A stretch of 64,000 nucleotides of DNA, taken from Solirubrobacter ginsenosidimutans. GTDB lineage: Bacteria > Actinomycetota > Thermoleophilia > Solirubrobacterales > Solirubrobacteraceae. Positions within the stretch are counted from its first letter, which is position 1; each line of letters begins with the position of its first letter. Positions 25,206 to 34,363 of the stretch are shown one piece after another. The notes beneath the pieces were generated by a model. That model did no database searches, was not told the origin of the DNA, and saw only the letters and a list, made by a program, of their open reading frames with translations. Location: assembly GCF_027587205.1 (NCBI RefSeq), contig NZ_JAPDOD010000033.1:43765-107764 (forward strand), in the 5' to 3' direction. The position numbers and the translations under genes were made by a program.

Positions 25206-26478
25206 CGCTCCTCCTCCGCGTCCGCGATCTTCCAAGACGGCTTGCGCAGTTTGTAGAGCGCCAACGGCGGAACGATGCCGATCAGCACCGTGCCGCCAAG
25301 GATCAGGAGCCCGTACGTCAGCGGGCTGGCGCTGCCGAATGCGACGGCGGCACGAAGCCGATCACGAACGCGGCGAGCGACGCGAGCAGGCCCGTGATGC
25401 ACAGCGCGGTGAGCGCCGGCGCCTAGTAGCCGCGCGGGTGATCGGGCTGGTCGCGCCGCGACCGGCGCGCCGCCACGAACATCAGCACGTACATGATCAG
25501 GTACACCTGCGTGGTCATCACCGAGAAGATCCAGTAGGCGCTGGAGACGCTCGGCGGGAAGGCGAAGAGCAGCCCGATGATCGTGGTCACGACGCCCTGG
25601 GCGACGAGGATGTTGACCTGGATGCCCTCCGCGTTGAGCTTCTGGAACTGCGGCGGCAGGTAGCCCTGCTCGGCGCCGATCTTGAGCAGGCCCTTGGACG
25701 GGCCGGCGAGCCAGGCGTTCATGCCGCTGAGCGAGGCAGCAACCAGCGCGAGCGCGATCAGCGGCACGAGGAAGGACATGCCGAAGTGCGCGAAGAAGGC
25801 GCTGAACGCCTGCATGACGCCGGCCGTGAGGCTGAGCTCCTCGGCCGGGATCATCCACGAGATCGCGAGTGCCGGCAGGATGAAGATGGCGAGCACGAGG
25901 CCCATCGCGACGAAGATCGGCTTCGGGAACTCCCGCGCGGGGTCCTTGAGCTCGGACACGTGCACGGCGTTCATCTCCATCCCCGCGTAGGAGAGGAAGT
26001 TGTTGACGATGAGCACGAGCCCGGCGAGGCCGGTCCAGGCGGGCACGAGCTGGCTGGTGTCCATGGGCGCGGCCGAATGGTTGCCCTGGAGCAGGTACAC
26101 GAGCCCCATGACGACGAGGATCGCGCCCGGGATCAGCGTCCCGATCACGGTGCCGTGCGACGCGAGCTTCGCGACCAGGCCCATCCCGCGCGAGGAGACG
26201 AGCACGCCGCCCCAGAAGAGCGTGATGACGACTGCGGCGGTGTAGACGCCGTTGCCGGCCAGGCCGGGGTCGATCACGTAGGCGAGGGTGCTGCCGACGT
26301 AGGCGAGCAGTGTCGGGTAGTAGAAGATCGTCAGCGCGAACTGGCACCAGATGGCGAGCAGCCCGAGCGGCGCCGACAGGCCCTCGCTGACCCAGCGGTA
26401 CACGCCGCCCTTCCAGCCGGAGGCGAGCTGCTGGAGGCCCCGATATCCGGAGCGTATGGCCGCCGCCAGGACCATCAC
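25202..26478 (-). pseudogene. APC-family amino-acid permease, inactivated
   Basis: The body is a clear APC permease (glutamate/GABA antiporter style): GGVYRWVSEG, QFALTIFYYPTLLAYVGSTL, LSYAGMEMNAVHVSELKDPA, MNAWLAGPSKGLLKIGAEQG and many membrane helices. Three lesions are visible. First, the N-terminal helices are missing; the frame begins right beside a terminator with unrelated sequence before GWKGGVYRW. Second, a TAG at 25425-25423 follows DHPRGY although the frame continues sensibly (APALTALCITGLLASLAAFV). Third, near 25341 a one-base deletion shifts the frame; the C-terminus (FGSASPLTYGLLILGGTVLI through KIADAEEER) is in the shifted frame. The protein should be non-functional. Confidence 0.82.
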
Positions 26479-26490
26479 CGTCCGGCCAAC

Positions 26491-26520
26491 GCCGAGAGGC
26501 CCGCCGGTCGGCGGGCCTCT
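26491..26520 (-). terminator. Intrinsic-type terminator of the hydrolase at 26549
   Basis: Perfect 14-base arms, CGAGAGGCCCGCCG and its complement, are separated by GT, 29 bases beyond the stop of the minus-strand hydrolase. No T-run follows, as is common in GC-rich actinobacteria. It marks the boundary with the truncated permease. Confidence 0.75.
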
Positions 26521-26548
26521 CGTGGGGCGGATGCGTTTCGCGCTCGCG

Positions 26549-27361
26549 TCAGCGCGCGGCGCGCTCGATGACGTCAGCGACGGTGCCCGCGTGGCTGATC
26601 AGGCCGAGGTGCGACGCGTCGATCTCGGTCGTACGGCCGTGCGCGCGCTTGGCCATGAAGCGCAGCCCGGCGGGATCGATCGCCTTGTCCTGGCGGCCGA
26701 TGACGAACCACGACGGGATCGTCTTCCATGCGGCCGCGGTCGGCGGCTCGACGAACGCCGACTGGTCGACCGGGCGCTGGGCCGCGGCGGCCAACGCGAT
26801 CGCGTGCTCGGGCACATCGGCGCCGATCACCTCGCGGAAGCGGCTCGGCTGAACGTACACGTCAGTGCCGGTCTGTCCGCCGGGTAGCGCGTACGGCCGT
26901 GTGATCAGCGCGGGGCCGAGCAGGTTGTTCGGGAAGCGCTCGCCGATCGACCCGGCGGGCTCGCCGACGTCGAGCGCGAACGCGTCGACGAACACGAGCG
27001 ACTTGACGTTGGGCAGGCCGGCCGCGGCCTGGCCGATCACGGCGCCGCCGTAGGAGTGACCCGCGAGCACGACCGGGCCCGGAATCGTCTTTACGACACT
27101 CGCCAGGTAGGTGGCATCCGAGGCGATACCGCGGAGCGGGTTCGCCGGCGCGATCACGGGATACCCGTCGCGCTGGAGTCGGTCGATGACGCCGTTCCAG
27201 GTCGACGCGTCGGCGAAGGCGCCGTGGACGAGCACCACGGTGGGCTTCGGCTGGCGCGGCTCGTTCTGTGCCGCCAGCGTGTTCGTTGCCGTCAGGGCGA
27301 GTGCGGCAACCCCGACCGCCACGAGGGCGATACGACGGCGGATCGATTGCTTGTTGTACAT
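26549..27361 (-). CDS. Secreted alpha/beta hydrolase
   Basis: The protein has 270 residues; GGAGG precedes ATG 27361. A signal peptide (SIRRRIALVAVGVAALALTA ... LAAQ) is followed by TVVLVHGAFADASTWNGVID, ANPLRGIASDATYLA, the nucleophile elbow GHSYGGAVIG and FVIGRQDKAIDPAGL with the acid; DASHLGL carries the His. It is strongly similar by eye to the secreted hydrolase at 38859 and to the cytoplasmic one at 11739. The substrate is unknown. It has its own terminator. Confidence 0.9.
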   Translation of the reverse strand: MYNKQSIRRRIALVAVGVAALALTATNTLAAQNEPRQPKPTVVLVHGAFADASTWNGVIDRLQRDGYPVIAPANPLRGIASDATYLASVVKTIPGPVVLAGHSYGGAVIGQAAAGLPNVKSLVFVDAFALDVGEPAGSIGERFPNNLLGPALITRPYALPGGQTGTDVYVQPSRFREVIGADVPEHAIALAAAAQRPVDQSAFVEPPTAAAWKTIPSWFVIGRQDKAIDPAGLRFMAKRAHGRTTEIDASHLGLISHAGTVADVIERAAR

Positions 27362-27490
27362 CTCGGCCTCCAGGAAAAGGGGGGTGTTTTGGCTGTCTCC
27401 AGCGTCGCGCGCAGCCGGTCCCTTCGCACCCGTGCGGGCCCGGGTCCCGCGACTGGCTCGCCGCACGTGACCCGGGCCTCGCCGGTGGAG

Positions 27491-28093
27491 TTAGGCGGCC
27501 GCGGTCGTCGCGGTCGGGGCGGACCAGGCCTTGTCGAGCTCAGCAGGGAGGCGCTTGGCCTCGAAGGCCAGCACGACGCGCGAGACGCCGATGGCGACGG
27601 CCCAGATACCGGCGACGGTGATGATGGCGGCGAGGGTGGCGCCGGGGTTGGCGAGGGCGAGCACGCCCAGCGGGATCTCGAGCAGCCCGATGAGCAGCAG
27701 CATCCACCAGTACGGCAACACGGGCCGGACGGCGAACGCGCCGCTGATGGCGATCGTGCCGGAGACGACAAGCCAGGCGCCGAGGAAGATCGCGACGGCG
27801 ACGATGCCGGGCTCGGGCCAGGCGATGATGGCGATGCCGGTGGCGATCGAGATCAGCCCGGAGATGACGTTGGCGCGTCGCACGCGCGGGTCGATGCCGG
27901 ACGCGAGCGCGCGCGAGGCGCCTTCGAAGATGAACAGGGCGCCGATGAAGGTGGCGAGCGAGTTCACGGTCCAATCGATGCTGAAGACGAGCACGCCGGC
28001 GACGATCAGCGCGAGGCCGTTGAGCAGCAACAGCCACCAGGCCTTGGCGACCCTGGTCGCGGCGTCGCGGGTGAGTTGGTGTGCGAGCGTCAT
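27491..28093 (-). CDS. HdeD/DUF308-family membrane protein
   Basis: This 200-residue protein has six predicted hydrophobic segments in three pairs: AWWLLLLNGLALIVAGVLVF, SLATFIGALFIFEGAS, VISGLISIATGIAIIAW, VAVAIFLGAWLVVSG, YWWMLLLIGLLEIPLGVLAL and ITVAGIWAVAIGVSRVVLAF. This pattern and length match the HdeD family, linked in E. coli to acid resistance. ACGGAGGT lies upstream and its ATG overlaps the sigma-factor stop by four bases, so it is the last gene of a coupled LysR-sigma-HdeD operon. Confidence 0.88.
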   Translation of the reverse strand: MTLAHQLTRDAATRVAKAWWLLLLNGLALIVAGVLVFSIDWTVNSLATFIGALFIFEGASRALASGIDPRVRRANVISGLISIATGIAIIAWPEPGIVAVAIFLGAWLVVSGTIAISGAFAVRPVLPYWWMLLLIGLLEIPLGVLALANPGATLAAIITVAGIWAVAIGVSRVVLAFEAKRLPAELDKAWSAPTATTAAA

Positions 28094-28872
28094 GGTGTAC
28101 CTCCGTGGGGGATGGGTGGACTGATGAGGGTCCGCAGCCAGTGCAGACCTTGTTGTTCGAGTTGGCGGCTGCGTTGCTCGCCGACGCCGAGCCAGTCCGC
28201 GATCTGCTCGTGGCTCTGGGCGTCGTCGCGGCCGATTCCGAAGCGGCGCAGCAGGACTTCGCGGTGGCGTGCGGGCAGCAGGTTCAGCAGCGAGCACAGC
28301 CGGCGGCGGGTCTCGTCTCGCTCGGTCTGCTGCCACGCCGGGTCGCCGTCAGGGTCGCCGATCAGCTCGGCGAGCGGGGTGCCGTCCTCGCCGAGCGGCT
28401 CGTCGAGCGAGGCGGTCACATGCGGTGCGTCGCGCAGCGCGTGCACCGTGCGCGGACTGAGGCCGGCATGCGCGGCGATCGCGTCGTCGCTGGCGACCAC
28501 GTCGAGCCGGCGCAGTTCGTCCTCAGCGCGCAGAACGGCCGCGAGCTGCTGCCGGGCGGCGGGCGGAATGCGGATCGCCTGGGCGTCGGTGAGGGCGTCC
28601 ATGATCGAGCGCCGGATCCACCAGGCGGCATAGGTCGAGAACCGCAGCCCGCGCCGGTGATCGAACTTCTCGGCGGCGCGGACGAGCCCGACCGCGCCTT
28701 CCTGTGTCAGATCCTCGAGCGGCACGCCGCGACCGCGGTAGCGTTGCGCCACGGCATAGACCAGCCGCAGGTTCGCGGTGATCAGCTCGTCTTTGGCGAC
28801 CAGGTCGCCGCGCTCGATCCGGCGTGCCAGGCGTACCTCGTCCGCCGCGGTGAGGAGTCGATCGCGTGTCAT
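28090..28872 (-). CDS. Sigma-70 family RNA polymerase sigma factor (RpoD-like, short)
   Basis: This sigma factor has 260 residues. Region 1.2/2 is DEVRLARRIERGDLVAKDEL, ITANLRLVYAVAQRY, DLTQEGAVGLVRAAEKFD and RFSTYAAWWIRRSIMDAL. Region 3 follows, and region 4 is LLNLLPARHREVLLRRFGIG and HEQIADWLGVGEQRSRQLE. It lacks region 1.1 and is closest in style to group 2/3 sigma factors rather than ECF. GGAGG stands before the ATG. The ATG overlaps the LysR stop, and its own stop overlaps the hdeD-like ATG, so the three proteins should be made together. No anti-sigma gene is adjacent. Confidence 0.9.
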   Translation of the reverse strand: MTRDRLLTAADEVRLARRIERGDLVAKDELITANLRLVYAVAQRYRGRGVPLEDLTQEGAVGLVRAAEKFDHRRGLRFSTYAAWWIRRSIMDALTDAQAIRIPPAARQQLAAVLRAEDELRRLDVVASDDAIAAHAGLSPRTVHALRDAPHVTASLDEPLGEDGTPLAELIGDPDGDPAWQQTERDETRRRLCSLLNLLPARHREVLLRRFGIGRDDAQSHEQIADWLGVGEQRSRQLEQQGLHWLRTLISPPIPHGGTP

Positions 28873-29762
28873 GCCACCGCCTCCAGGACGCGCAGGGAAG
28901 ACGGCGCGGCGGCCGCTTGCGCGCTCGTGATCAGCTCGCGGAGGGCGGGCGATGGCGTCTCGTCGCGCCGGATCAGCGCGAAGCGCAGGCGTCGCGTCGG
29001 GGTCAGCGGGCGCGCGATCAGCCCGGCTGTCGGCGCGCTGGCGAGCGCGAGCGCCTCACCCGCGGCGACCGCCGCATGCAGCGCGGGGCCGGGGCCGCCG
29101 GGGACCAGCTCAGCCGTGACACCAAGGCTGTCCAGCAGCTCGGACACGGCGCGGTCGTAGCCCGCGCCGTCGCGGTGCCCGGTGGTCACGATGCGCTCGC
29201 GATTGAGTGCGGTGGCGCTGATCGGACCGGGCGTGGCGAGACGGTGGCCGTGGGCGACGAGCACGGACCACGGCTCCGAGGCGATTCGCAGCGATCGCAG
29301 GTTCGCGGTCCCGATCGCCGAGGGTGCGATCACGGCGTCGAGCCGGCCGTCGTGCAGGTCGCGCAGCAACGCGCCCGCATAGGACGTGACGACCGTGACC
29401 TCGACGTCGGGCCGGTCGCGCCCGAAGGCGGCGAGCAGCCCCGGCGTGACGCCGGCCGGCGCCTCGTCCGCGAGCCCGAGCCGCACGCTGCCGACCAGCC
29501 CCGCCTGGAGGTCTCGGCCGGTGGCGAGCGCGCTGTCCGCGGCGGCCAGGGCCAGGCGGGCGCGTTCGAGCAACAGCTCGCCCGCGTCGGTCAGGTCGAC
29601 GCCGCGGCTGTGGCGCGTGAAGAGCGTGACGCCGAGCTCGCCTTCCAGCCGCCGGATCTGCGACGAGAGACCGGGCTGGGCGATCCACAGGCGCTCGGCG
29701 GCACCCGTGAAGCTTCGCTCCTCGGCGATCGCGACGAAGTAGCGCAAGTGACGCAGTTCCAT
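28869..29762 (-). CDS. LysR-family transcriptional regulator
   Basis: The protein has 297 residues. MELRHLRYFVAIAEERSFTG, AAERLWIAQPGLSSQIRRLE and GVTLFTRHSRGVDLTDAG are the LysR winged helix. The effector domain follows, with the GLADEAPAGVTPGLLAAFGR strand and helix. The ATG at 29762 lies five bases after the stop of a 68-residue gene, and its stop overlaps the sigma-factor ATG by four. A LysR regulator translationally coupled to a sigma factor is unusual and suggests a two-tier switch. Confidence 0.92.
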   Translation of the reverse strand: MELRHLRYFVAIAEERSFTGAAERLWIAQPGLSSQIRRLEGELGVTLFTRHSRGVDLTDAGELLLERARLALAAADSALATGRDLQAGLVGSVRLGLADEAPAGVTPGLLAAFGRDRPDVEVTVVTSYAGALLRDLHDGRLDAVIAPSAIGTANLRSLRIASEPWSVLVAHGHRLATPGPISATALNRERIVTTGHRDGAGYDRAVSELLDSLGVTAELVPGGPGPALHAAVAAGEALALASAPTAGLIARPLTPTRRLRFALIRRDETPSPALRELITSAQAAAAPSSLRVLEAVA

Positions 29763-29767
29763 GGCGC

Positions 29768-29974
29768 TCACTCGGTTCCCGCGATCGCGAACAGCTCGTC
29801 TGCGGCGTCCGCCTCGAGATCGAGCGCGGCGACGTAGGCGGCGAACGCCTCGCGGCGCACCGACGGGCGGTCCGCGGCCAGGTAGTGCTGCCAGGCGTCG
29901 CCCACCTGCTGGGCGGCGAATCGCCACGACTCCAGCGCCTGGTCGACGGACACGGCTTCGATCAAGAGGTTCAC
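29768..29974 (-). CDS. Small conserved-looking protein of unknown function
   Basis: This protein has 68 residues from GTG 29974, with AAGGAG five bases upstream. The sequence is acidic and helical (WRFAAQQVGDAWQHYLAADR, EAFAAYVAALDLEADAADEL). I recognise no family. The strong ribosome site and five-base spacing to the LysR gene make it the probable first gene of the LysR-sigma-HdeD operon. Confidence 0.65.
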   Translation of the reverse strand: MNLLIEAVSVDQALESWRFAAQQVGDAWQHYLAADRPSVRREAFAAYVAALDLEADAADELFAIAGTE

Positions 29975-30070
29975 GGTGGCTCCTTCAGGTCAGGGACGGT
30001 GTGTGTCCACAGTGCGCCTCGGGCACGCGAATAGCGCCCGGGCCGACCCCTGGTCAGGACCCCCTGGTGG

Positions 30071-32836
30071 CTACACGGGCGCCGGGTCAGCGGCCCGGGT
30101 GGGCAGCGCTTCGGGCAAGCCGCGCCGGGAGCTGATCCCGAGCTTGCTGAACACCTTCTTCAGGTGCCATTCGACGGTTCGGGGGCTGAGGAACAGCTGG
30201 CCGCCGATCTCCGCATTCGTGAGCCCGTCGCGCGCCAGTCGTGCGATCTGCCCCTCCTGCGGCGTGAGGTCGTCACGCGCCTCGGGCTGCCGCCTGCGGA
30301 CCGTCTCGCCCGTCGCGATCAATTCGCGTCGCGTGCGCTCGGCGAACGCCTCCATCCCCATCTCGGTGAACATGTGGTGCGCGGTCCGCAGCGGCTCCCG
30401 AGCGTCCGCGCGGCGAGCAAGGCGGCGCAGCCATTCACCGTAGAGCAGGTGCGTCCGCGCGAGCTCCGCGCTCAGACGCGTGCGTCCGAGGCGCTCGAGC
30501 GCGTCCTGATACAGCGGCTCGGCGTCTTCGCCTTCGCTGATGAGCGCGCGTGATCGGGCCTCGATGCCCAGCGCCCAGTCGGTACCGGCCGCGCTGGTGC
30601 TCTCCGCCAGCCGCCGCATCGCGTCCTCGGCGAGCGCGCGTTGGTTGCTGCGGACGGCGGCCTCGACGAGCTGCGGCAACAACCGCGTCAAGCAGGAGAG
30701 CTCGTGCGGACGATCCAGGCCGTGCCGTGCCGCCGCGCACGCGTCGGGATAACGGCCAAGCGCGCAGTAGAGCATCGCCTCGGCGTGCTCGAGCAACGCC
30801 ATGGCGATCCCCTCGCCACGCGCGCCGACCTGCTCGCGGACCGCGCGAATCAGCTTCGCGGCTTCGTCCTCGCGGCCTCCGAAGGCGGCGAGCGCGAGCG
30901 CGCTGTACGGGGGAAGTCCGCTTCCGATGGCGTCCTTGACCGCCACCAGCTCGTCGATGAGCGAGGCGGCCGCCGGCAGCTCACCGGCGCTGAGGTGCAG
31001 ATTGACGCGACCGTTGAGCGCGAAGGGCAGCATGGCCAGCGCGCCCGCTTGCCGGGTCAGCGTGACGTGCCGCTCGCTCAGCTCCTCCCAACCCTCGTCA
31101 TCCCACACATCCTGGGCGGCGTAGGCGGCCATCCACAGCCACCGGATCGCATCTGGCGCAGGCATGTCCGCCCTGCGAAACGCCGTGACGGCGCGCTTCA
31201 CGAGCGGCGCTCCGGCGCGATAGCCGTCCGTGATCTGGACGGCCAGGCCGCCGAGCAGCAGATCCTGCGGGCGGCCGGAATCCATCGACGCCGCGCGCAC
31301 GGCCTGAGCGACCTCCACGACGCCGATCTCACCGGCGTGCCGTCCCACGTACAGCGCCGCCGCCATTGCCTCGAGATAGGCGTCACGCGCCGACAGCCGG
31401 TCGAGCGGTTCGAGTTCCTTCGCCGCCGCGAGCAGCAGCCGCGGCGCGTCGCGACGGTTGAGCGAGCCGAACGCGGCTCGTCCGCGAAGCAGCTCGACGT
31501 GGGCGCGCTCGCGAGCATCGAGGGGACCGGCCTGGGCTCGCCCCAGCAGCCTGAGCGCAGCCTCCGGGGCGCCGGAGAGCAGTGTCGCCTCGGCGGCCGC
31601 CAGCGCGCGGCGCGAGCGCCGTGCGGCATCGGGTGTGAGATCCATCGAGCGCTCAAGGACCGTGGCGGCCACGGCCAGGCCGCCACGCAGCTGCGCGCGA
31701 CCGGCGGAATGCTCGAGTTCGGTGGCCACGTCCTCGTCCGGCCCGGCCGCTGCAAGAGCGCGGTGCCACGCGCGGCGATCGGCGTCGACGTCAGCGTCGC
31801 AGGCGTCTGCCAACGCCGCGTGGGCGCCGCGGCGATCCTCCGGGGACGCCTCCCCGTACACCGCCGAGCGCACCAGCGGATGCGGGAAGCGCACGTCGGC
31901 GCTGATCTGCAGCAGCGCGCTCTCGCGTGCCGGATAGAGGTCGCTCGCTCCCAGCCCGAGCCGCTCCGCGGCCCGCCAGAGCAGGGTGGTGTCTCCCGCC
32001 GGCTCGGCCGCCGCCAGCAGCAGCAACCGCTGCGTCGCCTCGGGAAGCGCGTGGAGACGTTTGCAGTAGCGCTGCTCGATGCGACTGGCAAGATCCGCCG
32101 CGGCGGGCACGACCAAGCCGCTGGCGACGCCCGGTGCGCTCCTATGCCGCGACAGCTCCAGCAACGCGAGTGGGTTGCCGCGCGTCTCGGCGATGATTCG
32201 CTCGCACACCCGATCGTCGCGGAGGCCCGGGACGGCCGTCGCCAGCAGGACGCGAGCGTCCTCCGAGCCGAGCCCTCTCAGCCGCAACTCCGCCAAGCCT
32301 TCCAGCGCAGGTGTGCCCGAGCGCTTGCGTACCCCGAACACGAGTGCGACCGATTCCGCGAGCAGCCTTCGCGCCACGAACCCGAGGATCTGACTCGACG
32401 CGCGGTCCAGCCACTGCGCGTCATCCACCACGCACAGCAGCGGTCGCTCCTCTGCCACTGCCGCCAGGAGGCTGAGCACGGCCAGCGCGACCAGGAAGTT
32501 GTCCCGCGGCTCGCCGGACGAGAGCCCCAGCGCGACGCTCAGCGCCTCGCGCTGGGGCTCCGGAAGCGTGTCGAGCCGAACCAGCATCGGAGCGCAGAGT
32601 TGATGCACCGCCGCGAACGGCAGGTCCATCTCGGCCTCGACGCCGGCGATCCGCGCCGTCCGGAACGCCGACGCCTGGCTCGCGCAGTAATCCAGGAGCG
32701 CGGTCTTGCCGATCCCCGCTTCGCCGCGGATCACCAGGACCGCGCTCTGGCCGCCGCGGACGTTGTGCAACATCCGATCGAGCATTTGGCGCTCGGCGGC
32801 ACGGCCCAGCAATACCGGCGCACGGCGGGTGGCCAT
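30071..32836 (-). CDS. LuxR/AAA (LAL-type) transcriptional regulator
   Basis: The protein has 921 residues. LLGRAAERQMLDRML, Walker A GEAGIGKTALLDY, Walker B LLCVVDDAQWLDRAS, a long helical repeat region, and the C-terminal LuxR HTH LTPQEGQIARLARDGLTNAE, IGGQLFLSPRTVEWHLKKVF are all visible. It differs from the two regulators at 5512 and 12578 in its HTH (VEWHLKKVFSKLG rather than SHLYRxFPKLG). It is divergent from the rhomboid operon at 32956 across 119 bases, so that operon is a candidate target. Confidence 0.92.
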   Translation of the reverse strand: MATRRAPVLLGRAAERQMLDRMLHNVRGGQSAVLVIRGEAGIGKTALLDYCASQASAFRTARIAGVEAEMDLPFAAVHQLCAPMLVRLDTLPEPQREALSVALGLSSGEPRDNFLVALAVLSLLAAVAEERPLLCVVDDAQWLDRASSQILGFVARRLLAESVALVFGVRKRSGTPALEGLAELRLRGLGSEDARVLLATAVPGLRDDRVCERIIAETRGNPLALLELSRHRSAPGVASGLVVPAAADLASRIEQRYCKRLHALPEATQRLLLLAAAEPAGDTTLLWRAAERLGLGASDLYPARESALLQISADVRFPHPLVRSAVYGEASPEDRRGAHAALADACDADVDADRRAWHRALAAAGPDEDVATELEHSAGRAQLRGGLAVAATVLERSMDLTPDAARRSRRALAAAEATLLSGAPEAALRLLGRAQAGPLDARERAHVELLRGRAAFGSLNRRDAPRLLLAAAKELEPLDRLSARDAYLEAMAAALYVGRHAGEIGVVEVAQAVRAASMDSGRPQDLLLGGLAVQITDGYRAGAPLVKRAVTAFRRADMPAPDAIRWLWMAAYAAQDVWDDEGWEELSERHVTLTRQAGALAMLPFALNGRVNLHLSAGELPAAASLIDELVAVKDAIGSGLPPYSALALAAFGGREDEAAKLIRAVREQVGARGEGIAMALLEHAEAMLYCALGRYPDACAAARHGLDRPHELSCLTRLLPQLVEAAVRSNQRALAEDAMRRLAESTSAAGTDWALGIEARSRALISEGEDAEPLYQDALERLGRTRLSAELARTHLLYGEWLRRLARRADAREPLRTAHHMFTEMGMEAFAERTRRELIATGETVRRRQPEARDDLTPQEGQIARLARDGLTNAEIGGQLFLSPRTVEWHLKKVFSKLGISSRRGLPEALPTRAADPAPV

Positions 32837-32955
32837 GGCCCCGCTGAGACTACTCCTCCGGCATGCGCGCGAGCGGCCGCTCCGCCATACGACTCGCCTA
32901 TGACGCTGACGCGGTGTGGTCTAACCGTCACGGCGCGCCCGCGCCACGGTAGGAC

Positions 32956-33639
32956 ATGATCCCGCTGTCCGACGGCATCCCCGCACGGCGCTTCCCCGTC
33001 GTCAACGTCGCGTTGATCGCGGCCAACTTCCTCGTCTGGATCTTCTACGAGCTGCCGGACCTCAACGGCTCGGTCGCGCATTCCTCCTTCTACCCGTGCG
33101 CGCTCGACGGCTCGTGTCACGCGCCGCTCGCGTGGGGGGTGAGCTGGTTCACCGCGATGTTCATGCACGGCAGCTGGGACCACATCCTCGGCAACATGCT
33201 GTTCCTCGCGATCTTCGGCAAGAACGTCGAGGACGCGTTCGGGCATCTGCGTTACCTGGCGCTGTACTTCGCGGGCGGCTTGGCGGCCGCGCTCACACAG
33301 GGTCTGATCACGCTCGTGGCCGGGACGGCCGCCGACGCGCACGTCCCGATGCTGGGCGCAAGCGGCGCCATCGCAGCGGTGCTCGGCGCCTACTACGTGC
33401 TCTATCCGCGCTCGCGCGTGCTGACGCTCGTGTTCGTCTTCCCGATCCGCATCCCGGCCTGGGTCTTCCTCGGCGCCTGGTTCCTCTTCCAGCTCGTCGA
33501 GGCCAACTTCGGCCTCATCGACCCCGGTGCCGGCGGCACGGCGTTCTTCGCCCATGTCGGCGGCTTCCTCTTCGGCGTCCTCGCCGCCCGTCTGCTCTCC
33601 ATCCAACCCAACCCATCCCTGAGGGAGGTCCCCACATGA
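32956..33639 (+). CDS. Rhomboid-family intramembrane serine protease
   Basis: The protein has 227 residues with six or more hydrophobic segments. The catalytic pair is visible: Ser in MLGASGAIAAVLGAYY and His in FFAHVGGFLFG. The TM2-TM3 region has WDHILGNMLFLAIFG with the conserved HxxxN variant. Rhomboids cleave transmembrane substrates. The stop overlaps the next gene (BON protein) by four bases. It heads a plus-strand operon that extends to 36699. Confidence 0.92.
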   Translation: MIPLSDGIPARRFPVVNVALIAANFLVWIFYELPDLNGSVAHSSFYPCALDGSCHAPLAWGVSWFTAMFMHGSWDHILGNMLFLAIFGKNVEDAFGHLRYLALYFAGGLAAALTQGLITLVAGTAADAHVPMLGASGAIAAVLGAYYVLYPRSRVLTLVFVFPIRIPAWVFLGAWFLFQLVEANFGLIDPGAGGTAFFAHVGGFLFGVLAARLLSIQPNPSLREVPT

Positions 33640-34289
33640 CCGACAACCAACTCCGCAGCGACGCGCAGGAAGAGCTCCGCTGGGAACCGCGAGTCGACGA
33701 CACATCGATCGCCGTCTCGGCCGCCGACGGCGTCGTGACGCTGCGCGGGACGGTCGGAAACTTCCGCGACAAGCGCGAGGCCGCCAACGCCGTGAAGCGC
33801 GTCTACGGCACCAAGCGCGTCGAGAACGAGCTCGAGGTCAGGTTGCTCAACGCCGACCGTCGGGCGGATGCCGACCTGCGCGGCGACGTGCTGCAGGCGT
33901 TGATCCTCGACTCGTTCGTCCCGAGCACGATCGACGCGAAGGTGGACGACGGCGTCGTCACGCTCAGTGGCACCGCGCACCTGCATTTCGAGAGCGACGA
34001 AGCCGAGCAGGTGGCGGGCAACATCACCGGCGTGATCCGGGTCGACAACCAGGTCGAGCTGATCGCGCCGCCGCCGCTCGAAGGCGACGTCCGGGACTCG
34101 ATCAAGCGGGCGATGGAGCGCGACGCCAAGCTGGATGCGGAAGGCGTGCACATCGAGAGCGCCGACGACGGGAAGGTCAAGCTCACCGGGAGCGTCCGCT
34201 CCTGGGCCGAGCGCGACGCGGCCGTCGGCGCGGCGTGGGCCGCACCCGGCGTGAACTTCGTCGACGACCACCTCTCCGTCGCCTACTAG
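33636..34289 (+). CDS. BON-domain protein (three BON domains)
   Basis: The protein has 217 residues; GGGAGG precedes the ATG. Three successive BON units are visible, each with a D/E-start, VxVSAADGVVTLRGTVGNFR-type strand and VENELEV end: residues ~10-70, ~80-145 and ~150-217. It has no signal peptide, although BON proteins are usually periplasmic or membrane-associated in Gram-negatives (OsmY). Cytoplasmic multi-BON proteins are found in actinobacteria near stress genes. It overlaps the rhomboid gene by four bases. Confidence 0.88.
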   Translation: MTDNQLRSDAQEELRWEPRVDDTSIAVSAADGVVTLRGTVGNFRDKREAANAVKRVYGTKRVENELEVRLLNADRRADADLRGDVLQALILDSFVPSTIDAKVDDGVVTLSGTAHLHFESDEAEQVAGNITGVIRVDNQVELIAPPPLEGDVRDSIKRAMERDAKLDAEGVHIESADDGKVKLTGSVRSWAERDAAVGAAWAAPGVNFVDDHLSVAY

Positions 34290-34363
34290 CGGCATAGACA
34301 AGGGCTATCGCGCTCGCCGTCCACTCGCATGACGCCGGTGGACGGCGAGCGCCATCTTGGGCC

